A stretch of DNA of 7,514 bases from NCBI GenBank assembly GCA_027451455.1, contig DAIDJI010000257.1, positions 1 through 7,514 of the forward strand, read 5' to 3'. Numbering within the stretch: position 1 is the first letter of the stretch; the number at the start of each line of letters is the position of its first letter. Under the pieces are notes generated by a model. The model saw only the letters and a list, made by a program, of their open reading frames with translations, searched no databases and was not told the origin of the DNA. The position numbers and the translations under genes were made by a program. Positions 1 through 5,864 of this stretch are shown here, in pieces. The DNA comes from Planctomycetales bacterium (GTDB lineage: Bacteria > Planctomycetota > Planctomycetia > Isosphaerales > Isosphaeraceae).

Positions 1-1
1 G

Positions 2-2308
2 GAACAGGAATGGGGCGACCCTCCCGGGCGTGAGGGGCTCTGGTGGGAGCCGATCCGGCCGCTCACCGGGTTCGGCGACTGGATGGACCGCCTCTCCTGG
101 CGAGGGAAGACCGAACCGGTGGCCGCTCGATCGGCCCGCGCCGCCCAGGCCCTGCAATGGTTCCACGCAACCGCACGCGATGGCTGGGCGATCCTCAAGA
201 AGGCTCACCTCGACGATTCGAAGCGACGGCTTGCGATTGTCGACGATCTCCTGAAAATGATCCCGCCGGGCGCCTCGGGAATCCGTCACGATCCGGCCGT
301 ACGCGCTCTTCTCGTCCGGGAGCGGCAGCGGCTTGAATTGATGGTGGGCCAGGCCCTCGGGGCGGCCGAGGTCCGACAGGGATTGCGGTCGCTGAAGCGG
401 CCCCTGTATCCCTATCAAGAGGAAGGCGTGCGCCGTTTCCTCGCCGAGGGCCGGTTGCTGCTCGCGGACGACATGGGACTCGGCAAGACGGCGCAGGCGA
501 TCGCCGCCAGCGCCGTTCTTTGGAAGAGCGGGCGCGTTCGACGAGGGCTCCTGATCACGCCCGCGAGCCTCAAGCCGCAGTGGGCCCGCGAGTGGGCCAC
601 CTTCTCCGAGCTGCCGATTGAGATCGTCGACGGCACGCCTGACGCTCGACAGGCCCTCTATGCCTCCCGCAAGGAAGGCTTTCTCATCGTCAATTATGAG
701 CAATTGCTCCGCGACCTGGAAATCGTCCGAGGCTGGGATCCTGACCTTGTCGTGCTCGACGAGGCGCAAAGGATCAAGAACTGGGCCACCAAGACCGCCC
801 TCTCGGTCAAGGGTCTGACGCCGAAATATCGGCTCGTCCTGACGGGGACGCCGATGGAGAACCGGATCGACGAACTGGCCTCGGTGGTCGAGTGGGTCGA
901 CGACATGGCGCTCGAGCCGAAGTGGCGACTCACGGCGTTCCACGCGATTCGGGAGGATGGCCGGGTCGAGATGGTTGGCGTCCGGCACCTGGGGACGATC
1001 CGGGATCGGCTCCGGAACTGCATGCTCCGCCGAATCCGCCGCGATGTTCTCGACCAGCTTCCACCGCGTACCGACACGCGCGTCCCGGTCGAGATGACCG
1101 AGGTCCAGCGCCGGCAGCACGACTCGCTCGATCAGCCGATCATCATCTTGATGCAGAAGGCGATGGTCCGGCCCCTCACCCAGGCCGAGTTCCTCCGGTT
1201 GATGAGCCTGCTAACGATCCAGCGGATCATTTGCAACGGGATCGCCCAGCTTCAGTTCGAGGAGATCTGGCCGACACTTCGCGACCGGAAGCCGGACGAA
1301 TCGGCGCTCCAGGGCCTGGCGACGCCGAAGCTCATCGAACTTCGGCAGCTTGTCCAGCAGGTGGTGATCGGCCAGGGGCGCAAGGTGGTGATCTTCAGCC
1401 AGTGGCGCCGGATGCTCAACCTCGCGAACTGGGCCGTACGCGACCTGCTGGAGGAGAACGGCCTTCGCGCCGGCTTCTTCACCGGCGCCGAGAACAGCCG
1501 GCGTCGGACGCAGAACATCGTCGAATTTCATGATGATCCCTCGTTCCGAATTCTGTTCTCGAGTGATGCCGGCGGGGTTGGTCTGAACCTTCAGCGGGCC
1601 GCGAATTGTGTGATCAACCTCGATCTCCCCTGGAATCCGGCCGTGCTGGAACAGCGGATTGGGCGGGTGTACCGACTCGGGCAGAAGGCGCCGATCGACG
1701 TCTACAACCTCGTCAGCGAGCAGGGGATCGAGTCGCGGATTTCCGTCCTGGTGGATACGAAGCAGGCGTTTTTCAAGGGGCTTTTCGACGGTGATACGGA
1801 GACCGTTCGGTTTGGAGAGGCGTCGGGCTTCCTGGCGAAGATGCAGAAACTGATCGACCCCTCGGCAATCGCAGTGATCGCGGCGAGGGGTGGGCAGGCC
1901 GAGGCGGAGGCCGATCAGGATGGTCCCGACGCCGACATCGACCTGGACGACCAGGTGGAGGATTCGCTCGGCGACCTGATCGACGCTGCGGACGAGTCAG
2001 CCGACGCCGAGGTTCCCGAGGCCGAGGCCGTGATCGAGCCGCCATCGTACCCGTTCGAGCCGCCGACTCCCGAGCCGCAACGGTCCGAGGCGCCGGCCGG
2101 TCGCGACGGCGAGGGCCGACCCGCCTTGCCATCGCCGGCTGGAGTCCGCGAGTTGTTCTCACGGCTGGAGGTCCGGCGTGAGGCGGCTTCGGGGAAGGTT
2201 GTCATCGAGGCTCCGGCCGAAGTTGCTGGCGAACTGGGAGCGCTGTTCGAGGGGATGGCCGCTCTCTTGCAGACGTTCGCCCGCCCGGGCCCAGGTTCGT
2301 CGACGTAG
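2..2308 (+). CDS. SNF2-family DEAD/DEAH-like helicase (ATPase), 5' partial
   Basis: ATP-driven DNA translocase of the SNF2/SWI2 superfamily 2 group, probably acting on DNA or protein-DNA complexes in the cytoplasm; the exact substrate is unknown. The reading frame is open from the first in-frame codon at position 2 and reads like protein there (WWEPIRPLTGFGDW), so the gene starts upstream and the ATG at 83 is probably internal. Motifs in order: Q-like PYQEEGVRRFL (about 410-443), Walker A DDMGLGKT (467-490), Ia LLITPASLKPQW (about 548-583), Walker B DEAQ (758-769) followed by RIKN, motif III LTGTPMEN (about 838-861), motif IV VVIFSQW (about 1385-1405), motif V DAGGVGLNLQ (about 1565-1594) and motif VI QRIGRVYRLGQ (1652-1684). 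Both RecA-like lobes are therefore complete. After about 1850 comes an Ala/Asp/Glu-rich linker (about 1894-2040), a Pro-rich stretch, and a short ordered-looking end (about 2140-2305). The N-terminal part is outside the window. The family is certain; the cellular role is not. Confidence 0.93.
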   Translation, partial: EQEWGDPPGREGLWWEPIRPLTGFGDWMDRLSWRGKTEPVAARSARAAQALQWFHATARDGWAILKKAHLDDSKRRLAIVDDLLKMIPPGASGIRHDPAVRALLVRERQRLELMVGQALGAAEVRQGLRSLKRPLYPYQEEGVRRFLAEGRLLLADDMGLGKTAQAIAASAVLWKSGRVRRGLLITPASLKPQWAREWATFSELPIEIVDGTPDARQALYASRKEGFLIVNYEQLLRDLEIVRGWDPDLVVLDEAQRIKNWATKTALSVKGLTPKYRLVLTGTPMENRIDELASVVEWVDDMALEPKWRLTAFHAIREDGRVEMVGVRHLGTIRDRLRNCMLRRIRRDVLDQLPPRTDTRVPVEMTEVQRRQHDSLDQPIIILMQKAMVRPLTQAEFLRLMSLLTIQRIICNGIAQLQFEEIWPTLRDRKPDESALQGLATPKLIELRQLVQQVVIGQGRKVVIFSQWRRMLNLANWAVRDLLEENGLRAGFFTGAENSRRRTQNIVEFHDDPSFRILFSSDAGGVGLNLQRAANCVINLDLPWNPAVLEQRIGRVYRLGQKAPIDVYNLVSEQGIESRISVLVDTKQAFFKGLFDGDTETVRFGEASGFLAKMQKLIDPSAIAVIAARGGQAEAEADQDGPDADIDLDDQVEDSLGDLIDAADESADAEVPEAEAVIEPPSYPFEPPTPEPQRSEAPAGRDGEGRPALPSPAGVRELFSRLEVRREAASGKVVIEAPAEVAGELGALFEGMAALLQTFARPGPGSST

Positions 2309-2460
2309 GCAGTGGAGAGTTGCGGTGGGCCGGGCTGTCCGTCATGCTGTGGGATCGTTGCTGTCCCCGGCGGCGAATCGGTCCGGGCCGCCCTGATGCG
2401 GGCCTCCCTCACCTGCCGCCCGTGGCCTTCCCACCCTCCCGATCACGGAGAACACCAGCC
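2309..2460. other. Intergenic region between helicase and oxidoreductase genes
   Basis: This 152-bp GC-rich gap has no convincing promoter hexamers. Weak, mutually exclusive inverted repeats lie around 2366-2392 (for example CCCGG 2366-2370 with CCGGG 2383-2387, or GGCGG 2369-2373 with CCGCC 2388-2392). No T-run follows them, so I do not call a terminator. The only clear signal is the Shine-Dalgarno-like CGGAG at 2446-2450, 10 nt before the oxidoreductase start. Confidence 0.4.
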
Positions 2461-3816
2461 ATGGACCGTCGGAACTTCCTCAAGCAGACCACCGCCGCCG
2501 GCGCGGCCCCATTCCTGCTTGGCGGGCCGCCTGCCTTCCTCAAATCGCTCCGACCGGGCCCCAACGAGCGCGTTCGTTTTGCCTGCATCGGCGTTGGCGG
2601 CAAGGGTGATAGCGACTCCCGCGACGCTGGCCAGCACGGCGACGTCATCGCGATCTGCGACGTCGACGAGCACACCCTCGACCGCAAGGCCAAGCAGCTC
2701 TCCGACAAGCACAAGAATGTTAAGAGGTATTACGACTATCGGAAGATGCTCGAGGATCTGGGTGACAAGATCGACGCGGTCACCGTCAGCACGCCCGACC
2801 ATACCCACGCACCGGCCAGTGTCATGGCGATGCGGATGGGCAAGCACTGCTTCTGCCAGAAGCCACTGACCTGGTCCATCGAGGAGGCCCGGGTGATGCG
2901 CACCCTCGCCGCCGAGAAGAACCTGGTCACCCAGATGGGCAACCAGGGGACAGCCCACAACGGCTTCCGCTCGGGTGTCGAGCTGCTCCGTTCGGGCGTT
3001 TTGGGGTCACTGAAGGAGATCATGGTCTGGACCAATCGACCGATCTGGCCTCAGGGGATGCACCGTCCCAAGGAGACCCCCGGGATTCCCAGCCACTTTC
3101 ACTGGTATGAATATCTCGGCGCTGCCCCGGATCGTCCGTACCACCCGAGCTACGCGCCCTTCAACTGGCGTGGCTGGCTCGATTACGGCACCGGCGCCCT
3201 CGGCGACATGGCCTGCCACACGATCAACATCGCCTGCATGGCTTTCGAGCTGTTCGACGCGGAGTCCGTCGAGGTCGTCGATACCTCTGGGATCGTGGAC
3301 GAGGCAAGCTATCCGGCCTGGTCGATCATCCGGACGCAGTTCGGCCCCCGCAGTGGCCGTGGCCCGGTGACGATGACCTGGTTCGACGGCGGCGAGAAAC
3401 TCCCGAAGGAGAAGCGTGAATACGCCAAGCACCTCCACGGACGGAAGCCCTCGGGCAGCGGCTTGCTCCTCATCGGCGAGAAGGGTTCGTTCTTCTCGGA
3501 GAACGACTATGGCGCCGAGCACGTTCTGCTTCCGGAGAAGGACTTCCAGGACGTGAAGCAGCCCGAACCGACCCTACCGCGGACGAAGGGGCACTTCACC
3601 GAGTGGGTCGAGGGAATTCAGGCGAGCGATCCGCACAAGCCGATGTCGAACTTCCAGTACGCCGGCCGGCTGACCGAGACCGTTTTGCTCGGCGTCGTGG
3701 CGCTGAAGGCGGGCAAGAAGATCGAATGGGATGGCGAGGAGATGCGCGTGAAGAATTGCGCCTTCGCCAACGACTTCGTTCGCCGCGACTATCGCCGCGG
3801 GTTCTCGATCCATTGA
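2461..3816 (+). CDS. Tat-exported Gfo/Idh/MocA family oxidoreductase
   Basis: NAD(P)-dependent oxidoreductase of the Gfo/Idh/MocA family (451 aa), probably acting on a sugar, inositol or related polyol outside the cytoplasmic membrane; the substrate cannot be read from sequence. The N-terminus has a twin-arginine signal (RRNFLK, residues 3-8) followed by an Ala/Gly-rich hydrophobic run to about residue 22. The Rossmann domain follows: glycine motif GVGGKG (44-49), end of strand beta-2 ICDVDE (65-70), and TPDHTH (111-116). The usual EKP signature is CQKP here (132-135), a variant I recall as common in planctomycete members. GNQGTA (160-165) and GALGDMACHTIN (245-256) belong to the C-terminal substrate domain, where His253 is a plausible catalytic or binding residue. 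The start at 2461 is chosen because it places the Tat motif at the N-terminus and has CGGAG at 2446-2450. An in-frame ATG at 2320 would add a Pro/Arg-rich extension unlike a signal peptide. The gene is probably monocistronic: 152 bp separates it from the helicase gene and a hairpin follows. Confidence 0.92.
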   Translation: MDRRNFLKQTTAAGAAPFLLGGPPAFLKSLRPGPNERVRFACIGVGGKGDSDSRDAGQHGDVIAICDVDEHTLDRKAKQLSDKHKNVKRYYDYRKMLEDLGDKIDAVTVSTPDHTHAPASVMAMRMGKHCFCQKPLTWSIEEARVMRTLAAEKNLVTQMGNQGTAHNGFRSGVELLRSGVLGSLKEIMVWTNRPIWPQGMHRPKETPGIPSHFHWYEYLGAAPDRPYHPSYAPFNWRGWLDYGTGALGDMACHTINIACMAFELFDAESVEVVDTSGIVDEASYPAWSIIRTQFGPRSGRGPVTMTWFDGGEKLPKEKREYAKHLHGRKPSGSGLLLIGEKGSFFSENDYGAEHVLLPEKDFQDVKQPEPTLPRTKGHFTEWVEGIQASDPHKPMSNFQYAGRLTETVLLGVVALKAGKKIEWDGEEMRVKNCAFANDFVRRDYRRGFSIH

Positions 3817-3827
3817 CGATCGGTCCC

Positions 3828-3860
3828 CGGCGCGGCGGGAAAGCCCAGCCCGCCGCGCCG
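3828..3860. terminator. 12-bp GC-rich hairpin between convergent genes
   Basis: CGGCGCGGCGGG (3828-3839) is the exact reverse complement of 3849-3860, with a 9-nt loop. It begins 11 nt after the oxidoreductase stop codon. It lacks a T-run on the + strand, so it is not a textbook intrinsic terminator. Its perfect GC stem and position between convergent genes suggest a transcript end, an mRNA 3'-stabilising hairpin, or a bidirectional terminator. Confidence 0.6.
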
Positions 3861-3891
3861 CCAGGAGATGGGGGGTACATCCCTGGCGACA

Positions 3892-3964
3892 CGAGCGGGC
3901 GGTTGGACCGCCCCTTACGTCGTCGAGAGCAGGGGGGCAGCCCTCGGCGAGGCGAGCGGGCGGT
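3892..3964. repeat. Two copies of a 12-nt direct repeat, one within a hairpin
   Basis: CGAGCGGGCGGT occurs at 3892-3903 and again at 3953-3964, 61 nt apart. The first copy also forms a perfect 7-bp hairpin (GGGCGGT 3897-3903, loop TGG, ACCGCCC 3907-3913). The second copy is followed by CCGGGGCGGTT and does not form the same stem. This sits in the 220-bp gap between the two convergent genes. It may be terminator-type structure or a remnant of an intergenic repeat. Confidence 0.5.
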
Positions 3965-4036
3965 CCGGGGCGGTTCGATGCGACATCGGATCGTCCCGGC
4001 CCCAATTCCGCATCAAAATCCTTGTGAGCCCGGCTC

Positions 4037-4375
4037 TCAGGAGTCGGTGCTACTGGTGTCCTTCGAGTGCGTGTCGACCGAGCTCGAGTTGCTGGTATTT
4101 GAGTCGACCGAGTTCGTGTCGTTGGGACTCAGATCCTTCGAGTTTCTGTCGATTGAGCCGGTCTCGCGGTTGGTATCCGGGCTGTTCTCGACACCGTGGT
4201 TCTGATCCACGGAGTTCACCCGATCCCTGGATGAGGTGTCACTGAAATGCCGAACATGCGCCGACGCATGCAGCGCGGCGACATGCGCCAGTCCACCGAA
4301 GTGCGACGGCGAAAGGCGGGATTCAAGCGATTCTGGCCGGAATGTCCGGCGATTCAGGGACTTGCGCGACCTCAT
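4037..4375 (-). CDS. Small LEPR-XLL-like protein with Ser/Asp/Asn/Thr-rich repetitive tail
   Basis: A 112-aa protein with no enzymatic domain. The N-terminus (NRRTFRPESLESRLSPSH, residues 8-25) matches the pattern of planctomycete LEPR-XLL N-terminal motifs, which are associated with large surface or secreted proteins. The leucine pair is degraded here (LESR-LSPS). Residues 26-43 are His/Ala-rich. From about residue 44 to the end the protein is almost all S, D, N and T, with recurring S-[VIP]-D-x-[NH] units (SVDQN, SPDTN, SIDRN, SVDSN, SVDTH). The octamers SIDRNSKD (74-81) and SVDTHSKD (99-106) are clear copies. The start is well supported by AGGAG (plus-strand CTCCT, 4384-4388) 8 nt upstream. 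The gene runs convergent to the oxidoreductase gene and divergent from the sigma-factor operon. The low-complexity acidic tail could be a surface linker, a possible Ca-binding stretch, or the end of a decayed longer protein. Function unknown. Confidence 0.68.
   Translation of the reverse strand: MRSRKSLNRRTFRPESLESRLSPSHFGGLAHVAALHASAHVRHFSDTSSRDRVNSVDQNHGVENSPDTNRETGSIDRNSKDLSPNDTNSVDSNTSNSSSVDTHSKDTSSTDS
4059..4158. repeat. In-frame imperfect DNA repeats inside the small LEPR-XLL-like gene
   Basis: TCCTTCGAGT occurs at 4059-4068 and 4134-4143, 75 nt apart, and the match continues with mismatches for about 14 more bases. GTCGACCGAG occurs at 4073-4082 and 4103-4112, 30 nt apart. Both spacings are multiples of three, so the repeats keep the reading frame and encode the S-x-D-x-N/H units. 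This fits tail growth by internal duplication. Confidence 0.6.
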
Positions 4376-4433
4376 CGACGTGACTCCTGGGTCGTGGTGC
4401 TGGGGTTTGGTTGACCCCCCTCCACACTTTCAT

Positions 4434-4465
4434 CGCGCCGGAGGTCGGCAGGCGCGCGCTTTTTT
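4434..4465 (+). terminator. Possible intrinsic terminator (GC stem plus T6)
   Basis: CGCGCC (4434-4439) pairs with GGCGCG (4451-4456) across an 11-nt loop, and six T residues follow at 4460-4465 after a 3-nt gap. A competing short stem (GCCG 4437-4440 with CGGC 4446-4449) lies inside. No + strand gene ends just upstream, so it could block antisense read-through into the promoter region, or the A-run on the minus strand could serve the leftward gene as an upstream element. Confidence 0.3.
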
Positions 4466-4509
4466 GGTGAACATCACTTCGGGCCTCGCAGGTCCGTTTC
4501 ATCCCGAGA

Positions 4510-4527
4510 CAGGTGCAACAGGTGCCA
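4510..4527. repeat. Tandem 9-mer, possible operator
   Basis: CAGGTGCAA (4510-4518) is followed directly by CAGGTGCCA (4519-4527), identical at 8 of 9 positions. The pair ends 5 nt before the -35 hexamer of the rightward promoter, where activators often bind. Direct repeats of about one helical turn suit side-by-side binding of a regulator. No regulator is identified. Confidence 0.35.
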
Positions 4528-4532
4528 TCAAG

Positions 4533-4562
4533 TTGACCCACCACCCCCTCGTGCGCTAGAAT
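4533..4562 (+). promoter_or_regulatory. Sigma-70-type promoter upstream of the sigma-factor operon
   Basis: TTGACC (4533-4538) and TAGAAT (4557-4562) are separated by 18 nt. Each hexamer matches the consensus at 5 of 6 positions (TTGACA, TATAAT), which is striking in GC-rich DNA. Transcription would start near 4569, giving either a leader of about 300 nt for the gene at 4872 or a separate short RNA. The housekeeping-type hexamers suggest transcription by the primary sigma factor rather than only autoregulation by the ECF sigma encoded downstream. Confidence 0.65.
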
Positions 4563-4568
4563 AGTAGC

Positions 4569-4740
4569 AGAGTGTGTGACCGCGTAAGGTGGTCAGGGCG
4601 AACAACGGAAACCCCGGCCCAGGTACCTGCCTACCTGGGAACTCTCTGGCTGGCTCCGTTTCGACCTCGCCGATGGCCGTGAAAAAATCTGGGAAGCCGT
4701 CTGGATCAGGGAACGATCTGGGTGAGACAGGGCGAGGTCG
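4569..4740 (+). ncRNA. Candidate structured leader or small RNA
   Basis: Immediately downstream of the promoter the sequence folds readily. TGACC 4577-4581 pairs with GGTCA 4591-4595. AACGGA 4604-4609 pairs with TCCGTT 4655-4660 and encloses a perfect 8-bp hairpin (CCCAGGTA 4618-4625 with TACCTGGG 4632-4639, loop of 6), with CCGG 4614-4617 able to pair with CTGG 4650-4653. CGACCTCGCC 4662-4671 is the exact reverse complement of 4731-4740. I compared it mentally with SRP RNA, 6S, RNase P, tmRNA and common riboswitch cores and recognised none. No T-tailed terminator closes it, so a structured 5' leader of the downstream operon is as likely as an independent RNA. The 3' boundary is a guess. Confidence 0.35.
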
Positions 4741-4871
4741 CCGATACACGTCTTCGCTCGACCGTGAGTTTCGACGTCGTCACGATGAGGAACGACCCGA
4801 TAGGCCGGCCACGAATGAGCCGAGTCGTCATCGGTCAGGAGTCAGAGTAGAGCGCCCGGGAGATCGCACCG

Positions 4872-5864
4872 ATGAAACCGCGAGGCGAACGATTGTTCTG
4901 CCCGGGGGTAGCAAGCCTCATCGGGACAGAAATCCTCGAAAGCCGGCAATTGCTGAGTGCATCGATCGAGCTCGCGCCAGCACCAGAGCGGGTTGCGGTG
5001 ATTGCTCCGGTGGTGGTTGCCTCTCCGAGCGACTCGACGGAGGCTCCGTCTTCTGGGCAGGGTGAGACCCCGGCGGAATCGACCTCCCTGCCGGTTGATT
5101 CTGCGAAATCGTCCGAAATGGCGACGGGTGTGGAGTCCGGCTCAGAAGATCCGATAATGGCCGTTCCCCCGTCTCCGGACTACGGAGCGCCCGACGAATC
5201 GCCCTCGTCGGCTCCAGGGGACCCGCCAGAGATCCTCTCGACCGGTGCGATCGGGACGACGACCCCAATTGTCGGATCGCAGCCGAATGCAACCGCGATT
5301 GCCATCCTGGTCCCGCGGGCTTCGCTCACTTCGGCGGCGAACCGATGGGAGGCGGGCCCGCCCGATGGTGCTTCGTCCCGGCCAGTGAGCGTCGTCCCGA
5401 TGAATGTCGAGTTTGGGGGAGAGGATGGGGCGCTCCTGCTGGATGTCGGAGCCTTGGCTGGCTCGGAGCCGCACCGATGGCTCGCCGCCGCCGATAACGA
5501 CGAATCGTCATCGACTCCGAACGAGGAAGTTCCTGCTCCGAACGAGACCGCTGATTCCATTTCGGACAGCCCGGTGGCTGCCGACCTGATCACGGAGTTT
5601 CTCCCCTTCGACCGGAACACTCTCGATGCCGCGATCGATCGTTTCACGGCCCCACTGGAAGAGCTAGGCTCGAATCTGACCGGCTGGGCGCCACAGTGGG
5701 ATGCCGCCTCGGGGACGATGCTGGTTCTCGCGACGGCCCTGGCTATCGAGGTGGCCCGCCGACGGCTTCGGGACGGTCGCCCGCACGATGCCTCTGAGAG
5801 TCCTGATGAGGAGCTCGCCCGGTTCCCGGGTCATCCTTCGACCTGGGGCCTCGGCGAATCATGA
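4872..5864 (+). CDS. LEPR-XLL-like membrane protein of the sigma-factor operon
   Basis: A 330-aa protein of unknown function. Near the N-terminus is EILESRQLLSAS (residues 20-31), a good match to the planctomycete LEPR-XLL motif linked to surface or secreted proteins. Residues about 50-240 are low complexity, rich in Ser, Pro, Glu, Ala and Thr, and look like an extended extracellular region. Residues about 245-275 (FDRNTLDAAIDRFTAPLEELGSNL, split here for description) look helical. One hydrophobic segment follows (MLVLATALAIEVA, 283-295) and then RRRLRDGR, which predicts a single membrane anchor with a C-terminal tail of about 35 residues on the positive, cytoplasmic side. The start is supported by GGGAGA (4858-4863), 8 nt before the ATG, and by the position of the LESR motif. 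The stop overlaps the sigma-factor start (ATGA), so the two are translationally coupled. It resembles no classical anti-sigma factor I know; a sensor or anchor role is inference. Confidence 0.82.
   Translation: MKPRGERLFCPGVASLIGTEILESRQLLSASIELAPAPERVAVIAPVVVASPSDSTEAPSSGQGETPAESTSLPVDSAKSSEMATGVESGSEDPIMAVPPSPDYGAPDESPSSAPGDPPEILSTGAIGTTTPIVGSQPNATAIAILVPRASLTSAANRWEAGPPDGASSRPVSVVPMNVEFGGEDGALLLDVGALAGSEPHRWLAAADNDESSSTPNEEVPAPNETADSISDSPVAADLITEFLPFDRNTLDAAIDRFTAPLEELGSNLTGWAPQWDAASGTMLVLATALAIEVARRRLRDGRPHDASESPDEELARFPGHPSTWGLGES

Larger units (their letters stand above)
4376..4871. other. 496-bp divergent intergenic region with regulatory signals
   Basis: This region separates the minus-strand small gene from the sigma-factor operon. 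From left to right it holds the Shine-Dalgarno of the minus-strand gene (4384-4388), a GC stem with a T-run (4434-4465), a tandem 9-mer (4510-4527), a near-consensus promoter reading rightward (4533-4562), hairpin-rich sequence (4577-4740), a further stem CGTGA 4763-4767 / TCACG 4780-4784, and the Shine-Dalgarno of the 330-aa gene (4858-4863). I could not identify a promoter for the minus-strand gene. Forward reading frames here lack Shine-Dalgarno sequences and protein-like composition. Confidence 0.6.

Noticed and set aside
83..85. ATG at 83 as the start of the helicase gene
   Set aside because: The same frame is open and protein-like back to position 2 with no Shine-Dalgarno before 83, so the gene is taken as cut by the window edge.
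2320..2460. In-frame upstream start extending the oxidoreductase by 47 residues
   Set aside because: It would bury the twin-arginine motif behind a Pro/Arg-rich stretch. The start at 2461 has a Shine-Dalgarno and the expected signal position.
2443..3522. Two 171-aa reading frames antisense to the oxidoreductase
   Set aside because: No start signal or family resemblance; the sense strand is a complete Gfo/Idh/MocA enzyme.
3828..3964. Insertion-sequence ends or a CRISPR-like array
   Set aside because: No transposase or target duplication is present, and two 12-nt copies with unequal context do not make an array.
4236..4559. 107-aa forward reading frame in the divergent region
   Set aside because: It has no Shine-Dalgarno, overlaps the small minus-strand gene and the promoter, and has no protein-like pattern.
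4569..4740. Known housekeeping RNA (SRP RNA, 6S, RNase P, tmRNA) or a common riboswitch
   Set aside because: None of the conserved core sequences I know for these classes is present. It is kept only as an unclassified structured candidate.
4589..5065. 158-aa forward reading frame over the leader and the start of the 330-aa gene
   Set aside because: It starts with GTG in a hairpin-rich segment, lacks a Shine-Dalgarno, has Arg/Gly/Pro-rich shadow composition, and overlaps the better supported gene at 4872 in another frame.
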